From Streptomyces sp. SID12501 (GTDB taxonomy: Bacteria; Actinomycetota; Actinomycetes; Streptomycetales; Streptomycetaceae): 64,000 nt of DNA. Positions 16,210-26,740 of this stretch are shown here, in pieces; the stretch's first letter is position 1; the number at the start of each line of letters is the position of its first letter. The stretch covers positions 271,836 through 335,835 of the forward strand of contig NZ_JAAGLU010000005.1 in assembly GCF_010550245.1 (NCBI RefSeq), written 5' to 3'. A program made the position numbers and the translations under genes. The notes under the pieces are model-generated. The model was not told where the DNA came from, ran no database searches, and saw nothing but the letters and a program-made list of their open reading frames with translations.

Positions 16210-17571
16210 ATGTACAATCTCCGCCTCCTCGAACCCGAACCCATCACCGTCGTCGACCTGTTCTCCGGCTGCGGTGGTTTCACCCAGGGGTTTCACGAGT
16301 TCCGTCCCGAGGGCGCGGAGGACGGCGATCCCGTCTTCCACAGCATCGCGGCAGTCGAGCACAACGCCGCTGCGGTTGCCACGTACGCCGCGAATTTCGG
16401 CAGTGGCCGCCCGGACAGGACCTTCCCGCAGGCTGGCGTCCACTTCGGAGACATCGAGAAGTGGGAGCCGACTCCGGATGCCCTCCACGCGGACGTGGTG
16501 GTCGGCGGACCTCCTTGTCAGGGTTTCTCGGCCTTGAACCGCAGCAAGAAGGGCAGCGATCGTAACCGGCTGTGGGAGGAATATGTTCGCATCGTTGCCA
16601 AGATTCGCCCGAAGGTCTTCGTCATTGAGAACGTCGACCGCTTCCTCAAGTCGAACGAGTTCCTCAACCTCCTCAGCCAGGTCGAGGAAGGCGGCCTGCT
16701 GGCCGACTACGAACTTGTCGACCCTCCTGGGCACGAACCGACCGACACCGACGAGCAGAAGCACAAGCGGTACTTGCTCAACTCCGCCAACTACGGGGCA
16801 GTTCAAGCGCGCCGCCGAACGATCGTCATCGGAGTGCTTCGCGATGTCGACAATGGTCGCAGGATGGCCTACCCCGCCGCGACACATGTCCGACGCCCCA
16901 AGCGCAACTCGGGCCTCCCGTCGAATCTGCAACTCGACGGCGCCCATGCCGAACCCTCGTTCTGGCAAGCCGTGCGGAGCGTGTTCGACGAGTCGGCCAA
17001 GCTCAAGATCGAAGGCACTGAGCTTCCGGATGGCAAGGACCACATCCCTGAAATCGATGCCGTGATCCCGGGTGTCTTCACCACTCGCGACCTGCACTTC
17101 GGCCGAAATCCGGAACCTCTTTCAAGGGCTCGCTACCGCGCCATCCCGGAGGGGGGGAACCGCAAGGACCTGCGCAACAAGTGGTACACAGTGAATGAAT
17201 CCGGTGAAATCCGCCTGTTCAACACTCCTGAACCTGCAGGTGTGAGAACAACGGTCGGCTACCTCTCCACCGCAAGTTGGGACAACCACAACACCGGCAC
17301 AGGCGACGTTATGGGCCGGCTCCGCATGGATGAGCCCTCGGTCACCATTCGAACCGAGTTCTTCAAACCGGAGAAGGGCCGATACCTCCACCCGACGGAA
17401 CCCCGTCCGATCACCCATTACGAAGCCGCTCGCATTCAAGGATTCCCCACCGACTTCCGCTGGTGCGGATCGAAGACGGAGATCGCTACACAGATCGGCA
17501 ACGCGGTGCCTATCCCTCTCGGGAAAGCCATTGCCGAGGCGATTCATACGTACCTGCACGGAAACGCCTGA
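16210..17571 (+). CDS. DNA cytosine-C5 methyltransferase, intact
   Basis: 453 aa Dcm-family enzyme that transfers methyl from SAM to C5 of cytosine. Motif I is VVDLFSGCGGFTQGF, motif IV VVGGPPCQGFSALN (Cys103), motif VI VIENVDRF (140-142), motif VIII QARRRTIVIG, motif IX TIRTEF and motif X QIGNAVPIPLGKAIAEAI. All catalytic elements are present. It starts 9 bp after the catalytically lacking paralogue, so the two products are probably made together. It would mark host DNA for the Vsr/PD-(D/E)XK/Z1/GHKL apparatus. Target sequence cannot be read from the protein. It ends 8 bp from the convergent ATPase gene. Confidence 0.95.
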   Translation: MYNLRLLEPEPITVVDLFSGCGGFTQGFHEFRPEGAEDGDPVFHSIAAVEHNAAAVATYAANFGSGRPDRTFPQAGVHFGDIEKWEPTPDALHADVVVGGPPCQGFSALNRSKKGSDRNRLWEEYVRIVAKIRPKVFVIENVDRFLKSNEFLNLLSQVEEGGLLADYELVDPPGHEPTDTDEQKHKRYLLNSANYGAVQARRRTIVIGVLRDVDNGRRMAYPAATHVRRPKRNSGLPSNLQLDGAHAEPSFWQAVRSVFDESAKLKIEGTELPDGKDHIPEIDAVIPGVFTTRDLHFGRNPEPLSRARYRAIPEGGNRKDLRNKWYTVNESGEIRLFNTPEPAGVRTTVGYLSTASWDNHNTGTGDVMGRLRMDEPSVTIRTEFFKPEKGRYLHPTEPRPITHYEAARIQGFPTDFRWCGSKTEIATQIGNAVPIPLGKAIAEAIHTYLHGNA

Positions 17572-17578
17572 CGCCCCT

Positions 17579-18211
17579 TCACCCATCGCCCCCTTCCGCC
17601 TCGAAGTGCATCTGAGCCCGGTCCAACACGTCATCCGCATCGCGACCGTGCGCCCGGAGCCAGTGAAGAAGGTCCGCAATGGCACCGACCACTGCCTCCT
17701 CCGCCACAGTTGCACCCAGGCGGCTTGAACCAGCTGCGGTCGGCAGCTTTGCCCCGCAGTAGAGGCCGAGCATCTGCTCCGCTCTTGCCACATGAGGGCG
17801 TCCACTGTGGCCGTTGGCCGAGGTCAGCGTGGTGGAGAGCTCACACCACGTCACTTTCCGGTCGGCGAAGAGTTGCACGCCCCAGCGGTCGGCAGCGAAG
17901 GTGATGAGCCCCATACCCCGCCCCGATTCGGAGTTGACGTCCTCGCTGAGAAGTGTTGGCAGAGCGCGCGTGTCGGGGTCATAGACCTCGATCCGCAGAT
18001 GGGTTCCCTTCATCGCCACAGCGAGGGTAGTGGGAGTACCGGGACCGACATGAGTGATCACATTGGAGACCAGCTCGCTGACGCAAAGTTGAGCCGCGTC
18101 GATGAGCTCGTCCAGGCCCCACAACCCCAAGTGGACCCGCAGCACGCGTCGCAGGCCCGCCACTTCCTCGGGCTCCGCCAGAAAGTGAAGGTCCCACGGC
18201 TTTCGTGACAT
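17579..18211 (-). CDS. RsbW-like HATPase (anti-sigma/regulatory ATP-binding protein)
   Basis: 210 aa from ATG 18211 (MSRKPWDLHFLAEP, GGGAAG site upstream). A HATPase_c_2 domain has N-box ELVSNVITHV, G1-type VYDPDTRALP and G2 GRGMGLITFAADRWG. Streptomyces encode dozens of such small RsbW-like proteins, commonly divergent from an XRE-DUF5753 gene followed by DUF397, as here and as in the whiJ/abaA-type loci that influence development. The 225 bp divergent region should hold both promoters. The C-terminal 70 residues are an extra helical tail. Partner protein unknown. Confidence 0.85.
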   Translation of the reverse strand: MSRKPWDLHFLAEPEEVAGLRRVLRVHLGLWGLDELIDAAQLCVSELVSNVITHVGPGTPTTLAVAMKGTHLRIEVYDPDTRALPTLLSEDVNSESGRGMGLITFAADRWGVQLFADRKVTWCELSTTLTSANGHSGRPHVARAEQMLGLYCGAKLPTAAGSSRLGATVAEEAVVGAIADLLHWLRAHGRDADDVLDRAQMHFEAEGGDG

Positions 18212-18436
18212 ACATGCTTCCCGGATCACGAAGACCCCTCTCGTCGCATGTCGCCTCCCCTGACCCCACATGATCAGCGGAGAGTTGCACGCACTCACAG
18301 CGAGTTGCGTCACCGGAAGCATGGACTGGGCGTATCCCTTTATGCAATGTGCACGACGGGATTCCCACTTACGAGTGATTGGCAAGCAGCTCCCTTGGCG
18401 CAAGACTGAACGCCCGCTATCCGAAAGAGGGTTGAA

Positions 18437-19285
18437 GTGGCCGGTTCACCGACGGCACGGCGTCGTCGTCTCTCGATCGAGCTGAAGAAGCTCCGCGAGA
18501 AGAGCGCGTTCACGTGCGCCCAGGTCGGCGAGGCGCTGGACTGGAGCGGCTCCAAGGTCAACCGCATGGAGACGGGCAGCGGCAGGGTCCAGCCGTCCGA
18601 CATCGATGCCCTGTGCCGGTTCTACGCCACTAGCGACGAGCTGCGCGAATTCCTCAAGTCGCTGGCTCGGCAGGCCAAGACGCGCGGTTGGTGGCAGGTG
18701 CACGGCGCCGGCGTCCCGGAATGGTTCAACATCTACATCGGCCTGGAGCAGGACGCCTCCACACTCCGCCAGTACCAGTGCGAGTTGCTGCCGGGCCTGA
18801 TGCAGACCCCGGCCTACACGGGCGAACTCCACAAGACCGGCGCACACATGTCCACGGAAGACATCGACCGTGCCGTGCGGGTACGTATGGAGCGCCAGGC
18901 CATGCTGACGCAGCCAGGCGCCCCCGACGCATGGTTCATCGTGAACGAGGGCGCTCTGCGCAACGTCATCGGCGATCGGGCCTTGATGCGAGAGCAGCTT
19001 GAACGTGTCCTGGACGCTTCCGAGTTGCCAAGCGTGACCTTGCAGGTCCTCGCCTTCGACTCAGGCACCTACCCCGCGACCGGCTCGTTCACGATGCTCG
19101 GCTTCCCTGATCAGGCAGATCCGGACATCGTGTATCGGGACGGCATCACCGACGCCGTCTATCTTGAGGGCGAGCATCATGTCCGTGAGTACACCCGGGC
19201 CTTCGACGGCCTCAGGGCCGCGGCCTTGAGCCCTCAGCGTTCCGGTCAACTGATCAAGTCCGTTCTGAAGGAATACGCACGATGA
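18437..19285 (+). CDS. XRE helix-turn-helix regulator with DUF5753
   Basis: 282 aa from a GTG preceded by GAGGGTTGAA. Residues 10-70 form the HTH (LREKSAFTCAQVGEALDWSG then KVNRMETG). Residues about 95-275 are DUF5753 (QYQCELLPGLMQTPAYTGEL, RMERQAML, EHHVREYTRAFD). This WhiJ-like class is specific to actinomycetes and works with a DUF397 partner. The following DUF397 gene starts inside its stop codon (ATGA at 19282), so both are co-translated. It probably regulates its own divergent promoter region. Confidence 0.93.
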   Translation: MAGSPTARRRRLSIELKKLREKSAFTCAQVGEALDWSGSKVNRMETGSGRVQPSDIDALCRFYATSDELREFLKSLARQAKTRGWWQVHGAGVPEWFNIYIGLEQDASTLRQYQCELLPGLMQTPAYTGELHKTGAHMSTEDIDRAVRVRMERQAMLTQPGAPDAWFIVNEGALRNVIGDRALMREQLERVLDASELPSVTLQVLAFDSGTYPATGSFTMLGFPDQADPDIVYRDGITDAVYLEGEHHVREYTRAFDGLRAAALSPQRSGQLIKSVLKEYAR

Positions 19286-19527
19286 GCACTGCACGATCCA
19301 AGGACGACGGCCCCCCGACGTGGTTCACGTCGTCGTACAGCAACGGCGCGGGGGGCGAGTGCGTTGAGTGTGCGCGCACTGGCGACGGCGCTCTTGTACG
19401 TGACTCCAAAAGTACTGGAGGGCCTGTCATCGTTGTTCGAGGTCAAGGCTGGCAGACCTTCATACGAGCCCTGAACAAGAGGGAGTTGAAAGGCTGGTTC
19501 CGTGACCGCACAGGTTCGACGGCGTGA
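19282..19527 (+). CDS. DUF397 protein, partner of the XRE regulator
   Basis: 81 aa with the family hallmarks: WFTSSYSNGAGGECVECA near the N-terminus, VRDSKSTGGPVIVV, then a C-terminal W..F..A segment. DUF397 proteins are small acidic partners of DUF5753 regulators; BldB belongs to the same superfamily. Overlap with the upstream stop gives tight coupling. DNA binding by itself is unlikely. Confidence 0.93.
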   Translation: MSTARSKDDGPPTWFTSSYSNGAGGECVECARTGDGALVRDSKSTGGPVIVVRGQGWQTFIRALNKRELKGWFRDRTGSTA

Positions 19528-19541
19528 CGGGTGCGGTAGGC

Positions 19542-19590
19542 GGTGGGCGGTTGGATGTGCGAGAAAGCTGGCTCTCCAACACCGCCCACC
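19542..19590 (+). terminator. Hairpin after DUF397
   Basis: GGTGGGCGGTTGGA at about 19542-19555 pairs with TCCAACACCGCCCACC ending at 19590, with a two-base bulge and a 19 base loop. Its place just after the DUF397 stop suits a factor-dependent-type terminator. Confidence 0.55.
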
Positions 19591-19696
19591 ACCCTCGACC
19601 GCCTCGTTCAGGCCCCCTTCATGTTCCTGTCGGCCACCACTCCCAGGCTGTTTGGCGGACGCCCAGGGTCTCGGGTGACGACGTGCGACGAGTGCC

Positions 19697-20338
19697 TCAG
19701 TCCGCCCCATCACTGAGGAAGAACTCAGAGGCCAGCACAGCGGGACCTTCAGCCTGAGCCGCCTCGAATGCCTCATTGAGCACCTTCACGAACTTACGCG
19801 AGCGCTGTTCGTGGATCATGTTCTGTCGCCAGCCGCTCCCCAGTAAAGTCCAGAAATCGCGCCCCACTTCTCCCCGGAAGAGACGCTGCGCGTTGATCCG
19901 AACGACTGCGTCCGCCACTGGACCGCCAGCCAGTACATACTGCGTGTGCCAGAAGCTGATGATCATGTTGATGTACGTAAACTGCCGCCACCGATGTGGC
20001 GTAAGACGAACGGGTAGCGGCCCCCAGCACACTCGAAGGTCGGCATCTTCTAGAGCAGCGGTCAGAAGCTCCCTGTGAATGGCGTTCCTTGCATCAGCCT
20101 GGCTGATCGCTGTCTGTCGAGCCTGGTGCCGGAGAGAAGTGACTGCACCGAGCAAAGCGGCAGCGGTCAGCGGGACTGAGATAGCCGCGTAGGTCTGGCT
20201 GATCTCACTGAGTGTCGACCAATCCATCCCTCCTGGGGTTGCCCATTGAAGCAGAAGGGGGATCCCAGGGAGGGCAAGCACAGTTACGACCCCCGCTGCT
20301 ATCCACTCCAGCGTTCGACGTTTTGGCTTATATTGCAA
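19697..20338 (-). CDS. DUF6082-type membrane protein
   Basis: 213 aa. Two hydrophobic N-terminal segments (about 13-32 and 49-70) are followed by a soluble helical domain with RWRQFTYINMIISFWHTQY and LLGSGWRQNMIHEQRSRKF. This layout fits the Streptomyces DUF6082 family of unknown function, often found beside XRE/DUF397 genes. The ATG at 20338 has no strong ribosome site. Function not known. Confidence 0.75.
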   Translation of the reverse strand: MQYKPKRRTLEWIAAGVVTVLALPGIPLLLQWATPGGMDWSTLSEISQTYAAISVPLTAAALLGAVTSLRHQARQTAISQADARNAIHRELLTAALEDADLRVCWGPLPVRLTPHRWRQFTYINMIISFWHTQYVLAGGPVADAVVRINAQRLFRGEVGRDFWTLLGSGWRQNMIHEQRSRKFVKVLNEAFEAAQAEGPAVLASEFFLSDGAD

Positions 20339-20697
20339 GTTTCCTTCCCCCTTGCCGTGTAGGACCAGTTCGTCATGTTCTCGAAGCGGGCCTGGGAGGG
20401 CAAGGTTGTCGGGCCGCGGAGCTTGAATTCAGACATAGCCCGGTCCGGGCGAGGCATCCACCGATGGAGCGGGGGCGACGGTTCCAGGCGGAACGCCTCA
20501 CGCTCGAACGTGTCGAAGAGTCCTCCGATGGTCCTGCCTCGGTCGTGGTCCCGGTTTCCACTCTTGCAAGTTGCTGCCGGTTCCCTACCCGGGCTCGATG
20601 CTCCAGAGGCAGAATCTCGCGGAACAAGCGATCACAATTGACGGAGCGGGAACCCACGTCGTCTGCGATGCCCTCTCTGCCCCAATAGGATCCCGGC
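20339..20697. other. Divergent intergenic region
   Basis: 359 bp between the DUF6082 gene and the GNAT gene. No conserved protein, RNA or convincing hairpin was seen. It should contain both divergent promoters. Confidence 0.5.
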
Positions 20698-21252
20698 ATG
20701 CATCAGGTGCAGCGCCTCGATGACCGCCTCCTCGTACGCGAACTCACCCCCGGCGACGTGGACGCCGTACACGCGATCTACGGCGACCCGAAGGCCACGG
20801 AACACCTCTCCTTCGACCCCCGCACCCGGGACCAGGTCGAGCAGATCGTCGCCCGTTCCATTGAGGCCGCTCACGCGGACGAGCGCCGCGAATACGCCTT
20901 GGCCGTCGTCGAGCAGACCGGCGGAGATCTTGTCGGCTTCGGACGGCTGGCGCTCGACCCGCACCAGCCGGGGGCCGCGACGATGGGCTTCGCCCTCAGG
21001 GTGTCGAGTTGGGGGCGTGGCTACGGCCTGGAGACTGTCCGGCTTCTCCTGGCCGTTGCCTTCGAAGACCTCGGCCTTCATCGGGTCTGGGGAGCACGCT
21101 CGCCCGCCAACGAAGCCTCGGCCCAAACCATGGAGCGGGCCGGGATGATCGTGGAAGGCCGGATTCGCGAGCACATCCAGCGGGGAGGCAGATGGCGGGA
21201 CAGCATCGTTCACGCCGTCCTTGATCACGAGTGGCAATCCGCCAACAGGTAA
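20698..21252 (+). CDS. GNAT N-acetyltransferase (RimJ/RimL-like)
   Basis: 184 aa acetyl-CoA-dependent acetyltransferase. It has the GNAT order: RLDDRLLVRELTPGDVDAV (beta1/alpha1), acetyl-CoA loop VSSWGRGYGLETVRLLL, then HRVWGARSPANEASAQTMERAGM, the RimJ/RimL-type Asn motif. Substrate unknown; protein N-termini and small amines are both possible. It heads a short plus-strand run with the DUF5753-only and PIG-L genes. Confidence 0.9.
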   Translation: MHQVQRLDDRLLVRELTPGDVDAVHAIYGDPKATEHLSFDPRTRDQVEQIVARSIEAAHADERREYALAVVEQTGGDLVGFGRLALDPHQPGAATMGFALRVSSWGRGYGLETVRLLLAVAFEDLGLHRVWGARSPANEASAQTMERAGMIVEGRIREHIQRGGRWRDSIVHAVLDHEWQSANR

Positions 21253-21314
21253 CGGCCGCTGCCGAATCGCCGACGCGGAAATGCCTGACGGCGCATGACT
21301 CTGGGAGGAACACG

Positions 21315-21920
21315 GTGACCAGTTCGGTCCCCTGGCAGCAACGCCTGTCCACCGGTACAGCTGACGTCCAGAACGAGGTCATCAACCTCTACCGGCAGAC
21401 GCGGCACAGCAAGGCCTACGTCCCCGCCATGATCTGGGGCACCCTCCAGACCGAGGCCTACGCGACTGTGATCCTCCGTAAGGTGGTCGACTTCCTCGGC
21501 ATCCCCGACGATGTGCCGGCGGGCGTGGCCAAACGGATGGAGCGCCAGCAGGTGCTGTACGACGGCGAGCACCGCTACGAAGTGATCCTCGGTGAACAGG
21601 CCCTGTACACGTACGTCGGTGGGCCCGAGGTGATGCGCGGGCAGCTGGAACGCCTCCTCCGTGAGATCGACCTTCCCTCTCTCACCCTCGGCATCCTTCC
21701 AGCCTCCGCCGACGTCGACATGGTCCCCGCGCACGGCTTCAACATGTACGACGACAGCCGAGCCCACTACGAACTCGTCTCCACCGGCGTTGACATCACC
21801 GACCCGGCCGAACTCGCCCTGCACAACAAGGCGTTCGGGCTGCTCAGTAGCGCCGCGTACTACGGGGCCGACGCCAAGGAACTGATCGAAAAGGCCTTGG
21901 TGTTCTGGAGCCACGAGTAG
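21315..21920 (+). CDS. DUF5753-only protein without HTH
   Basis: 201 aa from GTG 21315, supported by GGGAGGAACACG just upstream. The whole protein is a DUF5753 domain (QTEAYATVILRKVVDFLGI, RMERQQVLYDG, GGPEVMRGQLERLL). The N-terminal HTH that normally precedes it is missing, and the upstream space belongs to the GNAT gene. The good ribosome site suggests a functional stand-alone product rather than a fragment. It could act as a ligand sensor or titrate a DUF397 partner; this is speculative. The following gene starts on the last base of its stop codon. Confidence 0.85.
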   Translation: MTSSVPWQQRLSTGTADVQNEVINLYRQTRHSKAYVPAMIWGTLQTEAYATVILRKVVDFLGIPDDVPAGVAKRMERQQVLYDGEHRYEVILGEQALYTYVGGPEVMRGQLERLLREIDLPSLTLGILPASADVDMVPAHGFNMYDDSRAHYELVSTGVDITDPAELALHNKAFGLLSSAAYYGADAKELIEKALVFWSHE

Positions 21921-22255
21921 TGCCTCGCCAGCGAGGCGCCCCCAGCCTCCTCGCCGTCTTCGCCCACCCCGACGACGAGTCCATCTCGGCGGGTGGGGTC
22001 CTCGCCCGCCACGCAACCGCCCACGCCCGCACCGCAGTTGTCACCACGACCTGGGCCGCCACCACCCAACGCGCCACAGAACTCACCGAGGCCCTCCGCA
22101 TCCTCGGCGCCGGCGCCCCCCGAATGCTCGGCTACGCCGACTCCCGCGTGCCACAGTCAGCCCCGGGCAGCCAGCGCTTCCTCGACGCGCCCCTCGACGA
22201 AGCGATCGGTCAACTGGTCGCACATATAAGGGAGTTCCGGCCGGAGATCGTGGTC
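21920..22255 (+). pseudogene. PIG-L family deacetylase, N-terminal half (interrupted)
   Basis: GTG 21920 overlaps the previous TAG by one base. The protein has the zinc-binding AHPDDE motif (LLAVFAHPDDESISAGG), LGYADSRVPQ and ends natively at RPEIVV before entering the inserted element. Past 22255 the frame continues through about 36 element-coded residues to a stop at 22366. PIG-L enzymes are zinc N-deacetylases of GlcNAc-type substrates such as mycothiol precursors. The missing half is at 30053-30490. Joined, they give a normal 257 aa protein. As it stands the enzyme should be inactive, since the second metal/His segment is lost. Confidence 0.93.
22250..22255. repeat. GTGGTC direct repeat, left flank of element
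   Basis: Six-base sequence GTGGTC, repeated at 30047-30052 on the other side of the element. The uninterrupted PIG-L gene needs only one copy (codons Val-Val). It is either a target duplication or the 6-base crossover core typical of tyrosine-recombinase elements. Confidence 0.85.
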
Positions 22256-22606
22256 TTCCCTGTCAAGTTCTTGTGTTCAGCTCTGCGAGGTCTCCGGAAC
22301 TACACCTCGGTGGCGCTGGCTCGGTCGGCCGCTCAGGCGAGGGGCATGGCCATGCCCGGAGGCTAACGCGACAGCCACGGCATCTGGCTCAGCACCAGAC
22401 GCCCCTTTGGCGTCATCCTCTGTCCCTAAATCACGCGGAAACCCTCAGCGCCACATACACAATTAGAGCTGCCGCGAACGCCACAGCTCGAGCGGCAAGC
22501 TATAGCGGACCTGAGGGATCCCAGATCGCTTTGGCATAATTCAGGAGCCCGGCCAGCCCAAAGGTGAGCCAGACCGTTTCGGGGCACCCGTTGCGGGTCA
22601 CGGAGT

Positions 22607-23875
22607 TCAGGGTGCCTTGCGGTTCGTGGACGAATCCCGCCGTGTGGTCGGCGGGTTCGGCGCCATGGTTTCCGCGGGCGCGGACGACTTCGGCACGTCC
22701 GGTGATGAGCCCCGTAGACCGCCGAGCGTCAGGACCGTCATCACCGCCGCGGCCCCCGCCGCCACACCGAAACCGCCGTGCGCGCCGCCTGTGTCCACCA
22801 CCCGACCCGCGACCGCCGCGGCGCCTGCTATTCCTGCCGCGCTTGCGGAGTTGCCCCAGGTGAACGCCTGGGTGAGGACGGAGCGCGGGACCGCCGACTC
22901 GGTGAGGACGGAGGAGAGGATCAGCAGGACCGGCACGGCGAGTCCGGTCAGGGCGAGGGTGACGCCGACCGCGAGGGGCGCGTCGAGGAAGGTCAGCGGG
23001 AGGCTCGCAAGGGCGAGGCAGGCTGCGGCTGCAGCCTGGTGGCGCCGTGGTGAGCCGCCGTGACGCCATGCTCCGTAGGCCCAGCCTCCCACCAGGCTGG
23101 TGCAGTTGGCGGCGACATAGAGCAGCGCTGCCGTGTCCGGGGTGCCGCGTCCGACGGCGTACGCGGCGACGGACACCTGCATCGAGCCGAAGAACACCCC
23201 GAGCGCGAGGCCGAGCGCGACCTGCCGCAGGAATGCGGAGCGGAGCAGGGCGCGTCCGGCGTGCCGGCGTTCGGCGTGGCCGGTGAGTGGCGGCATGGTG
23301 CGGCGCTGGGAGGAGAGGGCGAGCCCGCCTCCGACGACGAGCGCGGCAGCGAGCAGCACCCCGGCGCCCGGGCGGCCCGCCGCACCGAGGACGCTCACCA
23401 GGGCCGGGCCGGCCAGGTAGGACACACCGTTGGCGAGGGCCTCCAAGGCGAAGGCTGTAGGCAGCGCGGCAGCCCGTTCGCCGGACAGCAGGGCGGACCA
23501 GCGAGCGGCGGACAGGGCAGCGAGCTGGGGCAGCGTTGCCCCGACGAGCACTCCAGCGACGAGGTCCGGAACGGCGCCGGCGAGCAGCAGCGCCACGGCC
23601 CCAGCATGTGCGCCCAGCGTGCAGGGAAGCACCCGTGCCTGCCCGAATCGGTCGACAAGGCGCCCGATCTGGGGCCCGGCGACGGCGTCCGCGACAGCGA
23701 ACCCGCCGGTGACGAGACCCGCGACGGCATACGATCCGGTGCGTGCGTGCACCAGCCAGACGATGCCGATCCCCGTCATGGCGATACCCAAACGCCCGAC
23801 AGCGGCGGGAAGGAAGAAGGCCACGGCACCCGAAGTGCGCAGCACAGTGCGGTAGTTCGCCGAAGCCGAAGGCAC
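22607..23875 (-). CDS. MFS transporter, cargo of the element
   Basis: 422 aa from GTG 23875 with AAGGGA 8 bases upstream. About 12 hydrophobic segments (for example AVAFFLPAAVGRLG, AHAGAVALLLAGAVPDLVAG, GVTLALTGLAVPVLLIL) and the loop GPQIGRLVDRFGQARVL, an MFS cytoplasmic signature after TM2. Inner-membrane proton-driven transport, probably export. It lies at the left end of the inserted element and is the only gene there not obviously needed for transposition, so resistance or efflux cargo is likely. Substrate unknown. Two other frames over this stretch lack such regular hydrophobicity. Confidence 0.87.
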   Translation of the reverse strand: MPSASANYRTVLRTSGAVAFFLPAAVGRLGIAMTGIGIVWLVHARTGSYAVAGLVTGGFAVADAVAGPQIGRLVDRFGQARVLPCTLGAHAGAVALLLAGAVPDLVAGVLVGATLPQLAALSAARWSALLSGERAAALPTAFALEALANGVSYLAGPALVSVLGAAGRPGAGVLLAAALVVGGGLALSSQRRTMPPLTGHAERRHAGRALLRSAFLRQVALGLALGVFFGSMQVSVAAYAVGRGTPDTAALLYVAANCTSLVGGWAYGAWRHGGSPRRHQAAAAACLALASLPLTFLDAPLAVGVTLALTGLAVPVLLILSSVLTESAVPRSVLTQAFTWGNSASAAGIAGAAAVAGRVVDTGGAHGGFGVAAGAAAVMTVLTLGGLRGSSPDVPKSSAPAETMAPNPPTTRRDSSTNRKAP

Positions 23876-24194
23876 GACGCATCCCTTTCGCCGCCCGGCG
23901 GGACGCGCCACACAAGGTCGTCGGCGTCCGGAAGTGCCGACCCGTGGCTGCGCCTGAAGCCGTCCAGTGGTGGCGTGGAGCGGGGACGCGCACCCCACGC
24001 CGACTCCGTCACCGGGCAGATGTCATGCGGTAGTTGATGACCTTCTCGAGCGTAGAGGAACGGCGCGCAGAAACGAACAAGGAGGGACACCACGTCTCCT
24101 TCGAAGTCGTGCAGGCCGAGAAGGTCCAGATCTTGGGCTAGGAATGCCTCTGCGTAGCCGTCCGGCCCCGGTCCACCGGAGCCGGACGGCTGGG

Positions 24195-26736
<2,542 letters not shown>

Positions 26737-26740
<4 letters not shown>

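Noticed and set aside
22500..23993. 497-codon minus-strand frame over the MFS gene
   Set aside because: Arg/Gly/Ala-rich, no membrane pattern; the 22607-23875 frame gives twelve hydrophobic segments and a good ribosome site.
24010..24190. Minus-strand frame reading LAQDLDLLGLHDFEGDVVSL
   Set aside because: Looks protein-like, but too short and without start or family; left as unexplained element sequence.
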